From Methylotuvimicrobium sp018830325 (GTDB lineage: Bacteria > Pseudomonadota > Gammaproteobacteria > Methylococcales > Methylomonadaceae), in assembly GCF_044788715.1 (NCBI RefSeq), contig NZ_CP173170.1, positions 5,022,001-5,086,000 on the forward strand: 64,000 nucleotides of DNA, written 5' to 3'. Positions 44,359-52,248 of this stretch are shown piece after piece. How positions within the stretch are numbered: the stretch's first letter is position 1; every line of letters starts with the position of its first letter. Under the pieces are notes generated by a model, which ran no database searches, had not been told where the DNA came from, and was given only the letters and a program-made list of their open reading frames with translations. A program made the translations under genes and the position numbers.

Positions 44359-45006
44359 TTATGCACTCGCTGCATCAACCAGTTGGCGGATTTCGCGTGC
44401 CGCTTCCGCCGGGGATGGCGCGCCATAAATCGCCGCACCGACCACGATGATGCTCGCGCCGCTGGCAACCACTTGTTGTACAGTCGCTTGTTTGATACCG
44501 CCGGCTACCGATACGCGTACGTTCAGGCCCAGATCGGCAATCGCTTGCAGGTCGGCAAATGGCGTTTGGCCCGCTGCTTGTGCGTCCAAGCCCGTGTGTA
44601 CACCGACGATTTGTGCGCCCAGTTTCGCAGATTCGCGTGCGCATTCAACTTTGTCAGGCACGTTGATCAGGTCGACTTGCACTTCGGCATTGTGCGCGCG
44701 TGCCGCTTTGATCACACCACCGATAGTGGCCAGACCCGATACGCCCAACACGGTGCAGATGTCCGCGCCCGCTGCGTAGAATGGCGCCGCTTCGTATTCG
44801 CCGGCATCCATCGTTTTCAGGTCAACCAACAACAGTTGGTCTGGGAAACGTTGCCTCAGTTCTTTCACTAAGCCAACCCCGTTGTATTTGATGCATGGGG
44901 TGCCAATCTCAAAAATATCTACATACGGTGCCACTTGCTCGGCAAGCGCAACGGTTTGATCGAAATCCAATGAGTCCAACGCCATTTGTATTAATGGTCT
45001 TGCCAT
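44359..45006 (-). CDS. hps: 3-hexulose-6-phosphate synthase, copy B
   Basis: The 215-residue protein is identical to copy A. It differs in DNA at 44854 (C) and 44923 (A), both silent. The upstream region (45023-45571) is unrelated to that of copy A, lacks the TTGACA box and contains an inverted-repeat element at 45208-45368, so the two copies probably respond differently. Confidence 0.97.
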   Translation of the reverse strand: MARPLIQMALDSLDFDQTVALAEQVAPYVDIFEIGTPCIKYNGVGLVKELRQRFPDQLLLVDLKTMDAGEYEAAPFYAAGADICTVLGVSGLATIGGVIKAARAHNAEVQVDLINVPDKVECARESAKLGAQIVGVHTGLDAQAAGQTPFADLQAIADLGLNVRVSVAGGIKQATVQQVVASGASIIVVGAAIYGAPSPAEAAREIRQLVDAASA

Positions 45007-45207
45007 GTTTCTTCTCCGATAGTTACGGTTTATTGTTGTTTAATGAAAAAATCATAATTAACGATCAGGCCCTAAACCACCATAATTCCCTTTAATAAAG
45101 CGGAAAATTGGTGCCTAAATCGATTTTAATCGAGTCTATTTTTTACCCTGAACGGGGAACTCTAACCAGAATGCGAGCTGTTGTCAATTTCGCGAAGTCA
45201 AAGCAGC

Positions 45208-45368
45208 AATTCCCAGTTTGGAAATCAATAAAGGTGAGAAGTGTGCTTGGCGAGGATGTCGGCAGCAGGGAGCACTGCCGTCAAGCCCCCCATGGATGGG
45301 TACACGGCGTTTCTCGACAGGCATACTTCTCAACCTAAATCCGTCGATAAATGATCAAACTGGGAATT
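45208..45368. repeat. Inverted-repeat element (161 bp) upstream of hps copy B
   Basis: AATTCCCAGTTTG (45208-45220) and CAAACTGGGAATT (45356-45368) are perfect 13-bp terminal inverted repeats. A second inner pair, GGTGAGAAGTGTGC and GCATACTTCTCAACC, lies further in. The centre (GTCGGCAGCAGGGAGCACTGCCGTCAAGCC split) resembles the type-2 repeats. The remaining DNA of 45007-45571 has no gene. Confidence 0.7.
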
Positions 45369-45491
45369 ACTAGAGTCAAAGATCGCCTACTCAACACGAC
45401 TAGCGGATGCTAAAAGTTATGCACGAAACAATTACTTGAATCAAACTTGCTCTTTGCTAATGCCTCAATGTACCTTACGATTTCGCGATAA

Positions 45492-45509
45492 ATAACTTCC
45501 GTGAGTTAT
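45492..45509. repeat. Short palindrome shared with 20480-20497
   Basis: ATAACTTCCGTGAGTTAT, one base different from the first copy, lies about 63 bp upstream of the HAD phosphatase start. It could be an operator or repeat. Confidence 0.5.
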
Positions 45510-45571
45510 GAGCTTTGTCGAAGGATTGGCCTCCTTCTTTTCTATTCATCAACCCTAAAAACAACTAACTT

Positions 45572-46390
45572 ATGACACCTTTTTCCGATATTCAGGCGCT
45601 GATCATCGATATGGATGGCGTTTTATGGCATGGCTCCCAACCGCTTCCGGGGCTTATTGATTTTTTTGAGACATTGCGCGCCAAACATTTACGCTTCATT
45701 TTAGCGACTAACAACGCAACACTCACTGCCGAACAATATGTCATTAAATTAGCCGGAATGGGGGTATTCATAAACGCCGATCAAATACTGACATCGGCAA
45801 TGGCTACTGCCTCCTATTTATCGCGTGAGGTAGACCCGACTACCAGTCGCGTTTTCGTAATTGGGGAAGAAGGGGCGCGCGCACCGCTTCTCGAACAGGG
45901 ATTCACTTTAACCGACACTTTCGATCCGGTTAATACTCAAACAAACGCCGACATCGTGGTCTGCGGACTGGATCGAACACTCACCTGGCAAAAATTGGCC
46001 ACCGCTACTTACACACTCCATGCCGGCGCGAAATTCATCGGCACCAATGCCGATACTTCATTACCGACCGAACAGGGTATGACGATCGGCAATGGCGCCA
46101 TTTTAGCGGCCTTACAAGCCGCCACCGGAGTTAAGCCGATTACTATCGGCAAACCCGAGCCGATCATGTACCGACAAGCCATGGCCTTGCTTGGCACCGA
46201 TACAAACAAAACCATTGCAATAGGCGACCGGCTCGATACCGATATTCTCGGTGCCGTAAGAGCCGATATCCGCAGTTTAATGGTTTTGACCGGCGTGTCT
46301 TCCGAAAAAGATTTAAAAGTTTCCGATTTCCAGCCTACTTGGGTCATGCAGGATATTCGGGCGATTACCCAGGCCTTACAAATAACTTGA
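45572..46390 (+). CDS. HAD-IIA phosphatase (NagD-like)
   Basis: The 272-residue protein has the HAD motifs in order: IIDMDGVLW (nucleophile and acid Asp), ILATNNA, GKPEPIMYRQAM and IGDRLDTDILGA. The large C2 cap inserted between motifs II and III puts it with NagD and phosphoglycolate/4-nitrophenyl phosphatases. The substrate is not certain; UMP, glycolate phosphate or a sugar phosphate are options. It precedes dhaK by 76 bp on the same strand, and a role in triose or sugar-phosphate disposal would fit that neighbour. Confidence 0.9.
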   Translation: MTPFSDIQALIIDMDGVLWHGSQPLPGLIDFFETLRAKHLRFILATNNATLTAEQYVIKLAGMGVFINADQILTSAMATASYLSREVDPTTSRVFVIGEEGARAPLLEQGFTLTDTFDPVNTQTNADIVVCGLDRTLTWQKLATATYTLHAGAKFIGTNADTSLPTEQGMTIGNGAILAALQAATGVKPITIGKPEPIMYRQAMALLGTDTNKTIAIGDRLDTDILGAVRADIRSLMVLTGVSSEKDLKVSDFQPTWVMQDIRAITQALQIT

Positions 46391-46466
46391 TCATCCGATC
46401 GACAACCGATTTGCCAGGCAGCCTGCCAAGGTCTACCCTTAATATCATCACATAGGAGTTCCGAAC

Positions 46467-47456
46467 ATGAAAAAATTTATCAATAGCGTCGATACTCTGC
46501 TCGACGAAAGCTTGTCCGGCTTTGCCATGGCTCATGCTGATATCGTCCGTTTTAATAAAGAACCCCATTTCATCAGCCGATTGGCACCGACACAATCCGG
46601 TAAAGTCGCACTCATCTCCGGCGGCGGCTCCGGTCACGAACCTTTGCATTCGGGCTTTGTCGGTCACGGCATGCTCGATGCGGCTTGTCCCGGGCAAATA
46701 TTCACTTCGCCGACACCGGATCAAATGATGGCAGCGGCGCAAGCGGTCGAAAACGGAGGCGGTGTATTATTCATTGTTAAAAACTATGCGGGTGATGTGA
46801 TGAATTTCGAAATGGCCGCCGAAATGATCGATTGCTCGAATGCGACTGTCTTAGTGAATGATGACGTTTCCCTGCCGAAAAATCACAGCACCGGACGACG
46901 GGGCGTCGCCGGAACACTGATTGTCGAAAAAATTGTCGGCGCGGCTGCCGAAAACGGCAAAGACTTAGCCGCCTGCAAAGCCTTGGGTGAAAGAGTGAAC
47001 GAAGCAACCGCGTCGATGGGTGTGGCAATGACGAGCTGCACCGTGCCGGCGCTTGGTAAACCGACTTTTACTATCAACGATGATGAAATTGAAATGGGCG
47101 TCGGTATTCACGGCGAAAGAGGGCACGAAACGATTCCGATCAAATCCGCCACGGAGATCGTCGAACAGCTCTCGACAGCGATTGAAGAGGAGCTGAAACC
47201 CAAAAAAAATCAACCGGTACTGTTGCATATCAACGGCTTTGGAGCCACGCCGCTGATCGAGCTACATTTAATTTACAACTCAGCGGCCCAGTTTTGGCAA
47301 AAACGCGGCGTGGATATCCGGCGCTCACTGGTCGGCAACTATACGACTTCACTTGATATGGCCGGCTGTTCCATCACCTTAACCTTGCTTGATGAGGAAC
47401 TATTGAAGCTATGGGATGCGCCTATCCATACCGCGGCATTACGCTGGGCCATGTAA
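46467..47456 (+). CDS. dhaK: Dihydroxyacetone kinase subunit DhaK
   Basis: The 329-residue subunit binds dihydroxyacetone covalently. The binding His is in MGVGIHGERGHE, and ISGGGSGHEP, TPDQMMAAA and IVKNYAGDVMNFEMAAE are family segments. The length matches E. coli DhaK (356) with a somewhat shorter C-terminus. The gene ends 3 bp from the end of dhaL, which runs on the opposite strand, an unusual arrangement. No DhaM phosphotransferase component is near, so either ATP is used through DhaL or DhaM is elsewhere. Confidence 0.95.
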   Translation: MKKFINSVDTLLDESLSGFAMAHADIVRFNKEPHFISRLAPTQSGKVALISGGGSGHEPLHSGFVGHGMLDAACPGQIFTSPTPDQMMAAAQAVENGGGVLFIVKNYAGDVMNFEMAAEMIDCSNATVLVNDDVSLPKNHSTGRRGVAGTLIVEKIVGAAAENGKDLAACKALGERVNEATASMGVAMTSCTVPALGKPTFTINDDEIEMGVGIHGERGHETIPIKSATEIVEQLSTAIEEELKPKKNQPVLLHINGFGATPLIELHLIYNSAAQFWQKRGVDIRRSLVGNYTTSLDMAGCSITLTLLDEELLKLWDAPIHTAALRWAM

Positions 47457-47459
47457 AGG

Positions 47460-48089
47460 TTACTTGGGTAACACGGAAGCAATCGCGCAAATCATGAGTT
47501 CCGCGGTTTTTGCACCGGCGTCGATATGCCCTCGCGAGCGCTCGCCTAAAAACGATGCTCGGCCCTTGGTCGCCACCATATCGCGAGTCGCCTCCATACC
47601 CTGATTAGCGGTAGCACAAACCTGTTCTAAAATTTCCGACCATGGGGTCGAATTGGCTTCCGCTTGTTTCAGGTAATCGGCCACCGGTATATAAACATCG
47701 AGCATCGTTTTCTCGCCGGCATCGGCCTTGCCTCTCCGTTTAACCGCATCGACACCTTGCGCGAAAGCTTCGGCGAAAGTCGATACGCTCAACTCTTGCC
47801 CCTTAGCCGCTTTACTCATTGCGATGAATAGCGTTCCATAAAGAGACCCCGACGCACCTCCGATCGCCGACATCGATACCATGCCTATGCTCTGCAAGGC
47901 ATCGGCCCAATCGAGCGCCGATATTTCCTCTTCTTTTGCTTTTAAGGCCTTAATACCACGTTGTAAATTCGTGACATGATCGCCGTCGCCAATTGCTTGA
48001 TCCAATTCGGTGACTGATTCTGAGTTTTGCTTGATGATGGCATCCACGGCATCGATCATTGCCGGGAATAATTTAGGAAATAAGGACAT
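47460..48089 (-). CDS. dhaL: Dihydroxyacetone kinase subunit DhaL
   Basis: The 209-residue nucleotide-binding subunit has ELDQAIGDGDHVTNLQRG with the Mg-ADP-binding Asp residues, MSAIGGASGSLYGT and KGRASFLGERSRGHID at the phosphate-lid region. It faces dhaK tail to tail, so the two subunits of one enzyme cannot share a transcript. Upstream, 73 bp away on the same strand, is a small membrane protein gene. Confidence 0.94.
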   Translation of the reverse strand: MSLFPKLFPAMIDAVDAIIKQNSESVTELDQAIGDGDHVTNLQRGIKALKAKEEEISALDWADALQSIGMVSMSAIGGASGSLYGTLFIAMSKAAKGQELSVSTFAEAFAQGVDAVKRRGKADAGEKTMLDVYIPVADYLKQAEANSTPWSEILEQVCATANQGMEATRDMVATKGRASFLGERSRGHIDAGAKTAELMICAIASVLPK

Positions 48090-48162
48090 GGCAAACTCCT
48101 TGACACAGTGTTGAAGGCTCGAGCATAGCCTTCAACAAGCCGATCTGTCCAGTACCGTTTAA

Positions 48163-48576
48163 TCAGCCCAATGTCAACATTACCGCAAATGAACCGCCCA
48201 AAGCGATACTGCATACCACTTTCGATTTTTTAATCATGGGTGATGTTTGCCAAGTATTTTGCAATTGAGCTTTTTGTTCGAAGCACCAAGTAGGAACGGT
48301 TTCTTTGGCCTGGCGCCACAAATCGACGATATAGCTAAAAATGACCACAGCCATGATTGCACCAATGCCCAACATCAAATAAAACACGATAATCTCGGTG
48401 GTTCTTGGATCGGTATCAAATGTCAATGAAATGATTTCATCCAACATAAATTCTATGAAAACATAGATGTGTTTAACGACCCATACGACCGCATGGATCA
48501 ATTCCAACGGCATTTTAACGCTCAACAACATTATAGAAAAAAAGATCAACAAGTTGATTGTGCTGAATGCTTTCAT
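48163..48576 (-). CDS. Small membrane protein of unknown function
   Basis: The 137-residue protein starts at the ATG at 48576, which follows CAGGAG; a longer TTG start is unlikely. Three membrane segments are predicted: LLIFFSIMLLSV, IIVFYLMLGIGAIMAVVIFSYIV and VCSIALGGSFAVMLTL. I do not recognise the family. It lies upstream of dhaL on the same strand; a functional link is not shown. Confidence 0.65.
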   Translation of the reverse strand: MKAFSTINLLIFFSIMLLSVKMPLELIHAVVWVVKHIYVFIEFMLDEIISLTFDTDPRTTEIIVFYLMLGIGAIMAVVIFSYIVDLWRQAKETVPTWCFEQKAQLQNTWQTSPMIKKSKVVCSIALGGSFAVMLTLG

Positions 48577-48791
48577 ATCGATTTTCTCCTGATTCAACGT
48601 AATAGACTTCGGCCAAAACCGTCTAAAAGCCTTGCGACCCGACAGAATAGGATGATTGATAAACTTGGGAAATTCCTTTTGTAATTGACTATATCAACAG
48701 TAGCTTTCAATAAGCTTGCATTGATAACTTTTGCTAATCTAAATTCGGCGCCGCGGTGTCATGCGCGTCAAAAAGCTTGGTTACTTGTCTA

Positions 48792-49340
48792 TTACGAACC
48801 CTTAAGATGATTCAATGTCATAAACAACGCCGCAATCGACCGGGCTTCGGTACACTCGCCGGTTGCAATCAACCCTCCAATATCTTCAATTTTCCAGGGC
48901 ACGACTTCGAGTTCCTCGGGTTCGTCGCCCTGCAATTTTTCCTCATAAAGATCCGTGGCAATAATAATCTCGGTCATGTGCTCGAGATAAGCGGGCGCGA
49001 TTGAAAACGAACTCAAATGATAGAGGGTTCTAGCCCCAAAACCGACTTCCTCCTTGAGCTCACGGTTTGCGGCTTCGATAAAGGTTTCTCCGGCGTCGGT
49101 TTTACCTTTAGGCAAACCCAACTCGTAACGATGAACGCCGGCAGCATATTCCCGAACCAATAACACCGTTTCGTTATCCAAAAGCGGTACAATTAACACC
49201 GCACCTCCAGGCCTTCCTCGGGCCAAGCGTTCGAAATTACGTTGTTCGCCATTGCTAAACTCGATGTCGAGCGATTCGATACGGAATAACCGGCTTTCGG
49301 CGATCACGGTTTTATTGAGAAGTGTCGGTTTTTCGCGCAT
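48792..49340 (-). CDS. nudE: ADP-compounds hydrolase NudE
   Basis: The 182-residue Nudix hydrolase has the box G-x5-E-x7-REUxEExGU seen as GKTDAGETFIEAANRELKEE followed by VGFG. The flanking sequence (LVREYAAGVHRYELGLPKG, SIAPAYLEHMTEIIIA) matches NudE, which hydrolyses ADP-ribose, NADH and Ap3A. It is divergent from yrfG with a repeat element between; nudE and yrfG are neighbours in enterobacteria as well, which supports both names. Confidence 0.93.
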   Translation of the reverse strand: MREKPTLLNKTVIAESRLFRIESLDIEFSNGEQRNFERLARGRPGGAVLIVPLLDNETVLLVREYAAGVHRYELGLPKGKTDAGETFIEAANRELKEEVGFGARTLYHLSSFSIAPAYLEHMTEIIIATDLYEEKLQGDEPEELEVVPWKIEDIGGLIATGECTEARSIAALFMTLNHLKGS

Positions 49341-49376
49341 TATTGGCTATATTTTTAACTGATGATTATAGTGTTT

Positions 49377-49460
49377 GCACATCAAATTTCGGTTTTTTAT
49401 CCCCTCATCCTCGCCGTCTCCCGGAGGGAGAAGGTATTGAAGCGCCGAAATTTGATGTGC
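49377..49460. repeat. Small inverted-repeat element between nudE and yrfG
   Basis: GCACATCAAATTTCGG (49377-49392) and CCGAAATTTGATGTGC (49445-49460) are perfect 16-bp inverted repeats around 52 bp. The right arm, GCCGAAATTTGATGTGCGATA, is close to the right end of the type-1 elements, so it is a miniature relative. Confidence 0.75.
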
Positions 49461-49507
49461 GATAGGCATAATAAATATAACCCACTTCTTTTGATTAATT
49501 GAAAAAA

Positions 49508-50164
49508 ATGATCGATTGGAAAAAAATTGATACTGTCTTACTGGACATGGACGGCACGTTGTTGGATTTGAATTTCGACAATCATTTCTGGCTGGAATTC
49601 GTGCCGTTGAAATTCGCCGAAAAAACCGGCATCTCGGTTGAAACGGCCAAATATCAATTGGAACCCCGCTTCAAAAGTATGGAAGGCAAGTTGGAATGGT
49701 ATTGCCTGGATTATTGGAGCGAAGTCTTGGAATTGGATATTGCCGGCCTCAAAGCCGAAATAGCGGGATTGATCGCGGTCTTGCCGCATGTCACCGAATT
49801 TCTCGAAAAAGTTAGGCAATCATCGAAAAATCTTTTTTTGGTGACCAACGCGCACAGGAGCAGCTTGGACCTTAAAATGGAAAAAACCTGTTTGCAGCCG
49901 TTTTTCGACGCCATTATCTGCTCACATGATCTCGGCTTTCCGAAGGAACAGCCGGGATTCTGGCGTTTACTGGAAAACCATCAATCGTTCGACAAGCAAC
50001 GCACGCTATTGGTCGATGACAGCCTGGCGGTCTTGAATTCGGCCAGGCAATACGGCATCAATTATTTGATATCGGTTAGTAAACCGGACAGCACTCGTTC
50101 GAAAAGACTGATATACGAGTTTCCGGCTATTGAGGACTTTCGGGAGCTGATGCAGGGTTTGTAG
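49508..50164 (+). CDS. yrfG: HAD-family GMP/IMP nucleotidase YrfG
   Basis: The 218-residue HAD hydrolase has LLDMDGTLLDLNFDNHFW, LVTNAH, GFPKEQPGFW and LLVDDSLAVL. The sequence closely follows E. coli YrfG, a purine nucleotidase. It starts at the ATG at 49508 (a TTG three codons earlier is possible). Its 3' end overlaps that of rhlB by 38 bp on the opposite strand. Confidence 0.93.
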   Translation: MIDWKKIDTVLLDMDGTLLDLNFDNHFWLEFVPLKFAEKTGISVETAKYQLEPRFKSMEGKLEWYCLDYWSEVLELDIAGLKAEIAGLIAVLPHVTEFLEKVRQSSKNLFLVTNAHRSSLDLKMEKTCLQPFFDAIICSHDLGFPKEQPGFWRLLENHQSFDKQRTLLVDDSLAVLNSARQYGINYLISVSKPDSTRSKRLIYEFPAIEDFRELMQGL

Positions 50165-51443
50165 CGGCTTGAGCAGACTTACTTCGCCGCGCCGGCTTTT
50201 TTTTCGGTTTTTCCGAACGCTTGCCTTGGCCATGACGAGTGGCATTCTCCGCCCGAGGTTTACGCTCAGGCTTGACGACTTCAGGCAGCAAATCGGCCGT
50301 TATCGGTTGAATCGGCACTTTTTGACCGATATACGTTTCGATGTCCGGCATCGAATAGGCGTATTCCTCGCAAATAAAACTGATCGCTTCGCCGCTGGCA
50401 CCGAAACGTGCGGTTCTGCCGATTCGATGGACATAATCCTCGACTTCCTGAGGCAGGTCGTAATTGATCACATGCGACACGTCGGCGATATGCAACCCGC
50501 GCGCCGCGACATCGGTCGCGATCATGAGCCTAATTTTGTTTTCCTGGAAATCGGTCAATAGCCGCTGACGTTTTTCCTGAGGGACATCGCCGCTCAAAAC
50601 AGCGGTGACGAAACCATTGACATTCAGATAGTCGTTAAGCCGTTCGGCACAACGCTTGGTGTTGACGAAAATAATGCTGCGTTGCGGCTCATATTTTTTC
50701 AGTACACCCAACAATAGCGGAATTTTCTGTTCGTTGGACGGACAAAACGCACTTTGCCGAATGGCCTTGGAAGTGACTTCTTCCGTTTCGATTTTGATGA
50801 GTACCGGTTGATTCATATGCTCATAAGCCAACTCAGTTACTTTGTAAGATAAAGTTGCCGAAAACAGCATATTCAATCGCTTATCGGCCGGCGGCATCCT
50901 TCTTAACAGAAATCGAATATCCTTGATGAACCCTAAATCGAACATCCGATCGGCTTCATCGAGCACCATTACTTGCACGTTATCCAAGGTAAAAGTTCCT
51001 TGTCGATAAAAGTCGATAATACGACCCGGTGTGCCGATGACAATATCGACATTGGACTTGATCGTGTCCATTTGTTTTTTATAATCGGTGCCGCCGTATA
51101 TCAGCGCTAGCTTAAGATTTAAATATTTGCCCAACAATAAGGCATCTTTATGAATCTGAATAGCAAGCTCCCGGGTTGGCGCTAAAATAACCGCCCTGGG
51201 ATTTTTGATCTTTTCGCTTTCGTCGTTGATTAAGCGCTGAAAAGTAGCCAGTAAAAAGGTTGCTGTTTTGCCGGTCCCGGTTTGAGCTTGCCCGGCGATA
51301 TCCTTGTCTCTTAACGACAAAGGCAACGAACGATCCTGAATTGGAGTACAATGCGTAAAGCCGGCCTCGGTCAGTCCGCGCAATATCGAATCGGATAGCT
51401 CCAAATTGCTGAATCGGGTTTGAGTAAGATGCGTTGTATTCAT
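50127..51443 (-). CDS. rhlB: ATP-dependent RNA helicase RhlB
   Basis: The 438-residue DEAD-box helicase has the Q motif, AQTGTGKT, PTRELAIQI, TPGRIIDF, VLDEADRMFDLGF, LFSATLS, ATDVAARGLHI and HRIGRTARFG. A C-terminal tail of about 60 residues is rich in Lys, Arg, Pro and Ala, as in RhlB, which binds RNase E in the degradosome. The ATG at 51443 (MNTTHLTQTRFSNLEL) is the natural start. It is divergent from trxA, and rho follows that, the same rhlB-trxA-rho order as in E. coli. Confidence 0.95.
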   Translation of the reverse strand: MNTTHLTQTRFSNLELSDSILRGLTEAGFTHCTPIQDRSLPLSLRDKDIAGQAQTGTGKTATFLLATFQRLINDESEKIKNPRAVILAPTRELAIQIHKDALLLGKYLNLKLALIYGGTDYKKQMDTIKSNVDIVIGTPGRIIDFYRQGTFTLDNVQVMVLDEADRMFDLGFIKDIRFLLRRMPPADKRLNMLFSATLSYKVTELAYEHMNQPVLIKIETEEVTSKAIRQSAFCPSNEQKIPLLLGVLKKYEPQRSIIFVNTKRCAERLNDYLNVNGFVTAVLSGDVPQEKRQRLLTDFQENKIRLMIATDVAARGLHIADVSHVINYDLPQEVEDYVHRIGRTARFGASGEAISFICEEYAYSMPDIETYIGQKVPIQPITADLLPEVVKPERKPRAENATRHGQGKRSEKPKKKPARRSKSAQAATNPASAPESPQ

Positions 51444-51536
51444 AGCCCTATAGCATAACTTAAAAAAGCTGAAAGTGATTGACAAAATAACGCCGGCACT
51501 CCTATAGTCACAATTTTAGCAATTTTGGAGAATAGC

Positions 51537-51863
51537 GTGAGTGAGTCAGTCCTTCATGTAACTGATGGTGAATTTAACGAAACCGTACTAAAAGCAGGCG
51601 GTCCTGTGCTAGTTGACTATTGGGCTGAATGGTGCGGACCTTGCCGGATGATCGCACCGGTTCTAGATGAAATCGCCAAGGAATATGCCGGTCGCTTGAC
51701 TGTCGTCAAACTCAATATCGATGAAAACCCGCAAACGCCACAGCATTACGGCGTTCGCGGCATACCGACTCTAATGCTGTTTAAAGACGGCGAAGTGGAG
51801 GCGACTAAAGTTGGCGCCTTGACTAAATCGCAACTAGCCGATTTCATCGATAACAATATTTAG
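51537..51863 (+). CDS. trxA: Thioredoxin 1
   Basis: The 108-residue thioredoxin has the active site WAEWCGPCRM and the cis-Pro region RGIPTLMLF. The best start is the GTG at 51537 (Met-Ser-Glu-Ser), because TTTTGGAGAA provides a ribosome site seven bases ahead; a TTG at 51525 lies inside that site. Length equals E. coli TrxA minus one residue. Confidence 0.96.
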   Translation: MSESVLHVTDGEFNETVLKAGGPVLVDYWAEWCGPCRMIAPVLDEIAKEYAGRLTVVKLNIDENPQTPQHYGVRGIPTLMLFKDGEVEATKVGALTKSQLADFIDNNI

Positions 51864-52248
51864 GAACGTGAATTTTATTAAGTAATTCAACCGACAGGTC
51901 TTTTTGTCCGTCTTCTGCGTCAGCTACATGGATGTAGGCAAAGAGCGTCAGCAGGAGCGGAAGCTTTGCGCAAACAGTTACATAGATTAACGCCTGTTTA
52001 CGCGCCTTGAATACGAACAAAAATCCTGCGTCAGTTGTCTAATTTATTTTATACCCGTTCATTAATATTCCAGCGAACTCGGGGTTGTCGTAATTTATTT
52101 GGACGACCCCGACTATTTTGATATATAATCGCGCTGCTTTTTTCGGCATCTTCCTTACCCGTCTATGGGTAAAATCCAAAAATTTTACCATTCCTTTGTT
52201 TTACGGCCGTTCGCCGTGCTTATCATTCCTTCGAGTTCCCGTTAATCT
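51864..52248. other. trxA-rho intergenic region, probable rho leader
   Basis: A 385-bp stretch without genes. Its right half holds the predicted promoter at 52099-52129 and a leader of about 115 bp ahead of rho. Rho is known to control itself through its leader in E. coli; no specific structure can be claimed here beyond an imperfect CGGGG/CCCCG hairpin near 52080-52111 overlapping the promoter. Confidence 0.5.
52099..52129 (+). promoter_or_regulatory. Predicted promoter of rho
   Basis: TTGGAC (52099-52104) and a consensus TATAAT (52124-52129) are 19 bp apart. The -10 box is perfect; the spacing is longer than the ideal 17. Confidence 0.5.

Larger units (their letters stand above)
41643..45022. 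repeat. Direct duplication of hps-hpi-tkt, unit B (3,380 bp)
   Basis: It is the partner of 36458-39837, in the same orientation. The two units are separated by 1,805 bp holding the soluble motif-protein gene and the upstream region of copy A. Recombination between them would delete or amplify that gene. Confidence 0.95.

Noticed and set aside
36454..45022. Duplication considered as a composite transposon
   Set aside because: No transposase or inverted repeats at the unit edges, and the edges coincide with gene ends; unequal recombination or gene conversion is simpler.
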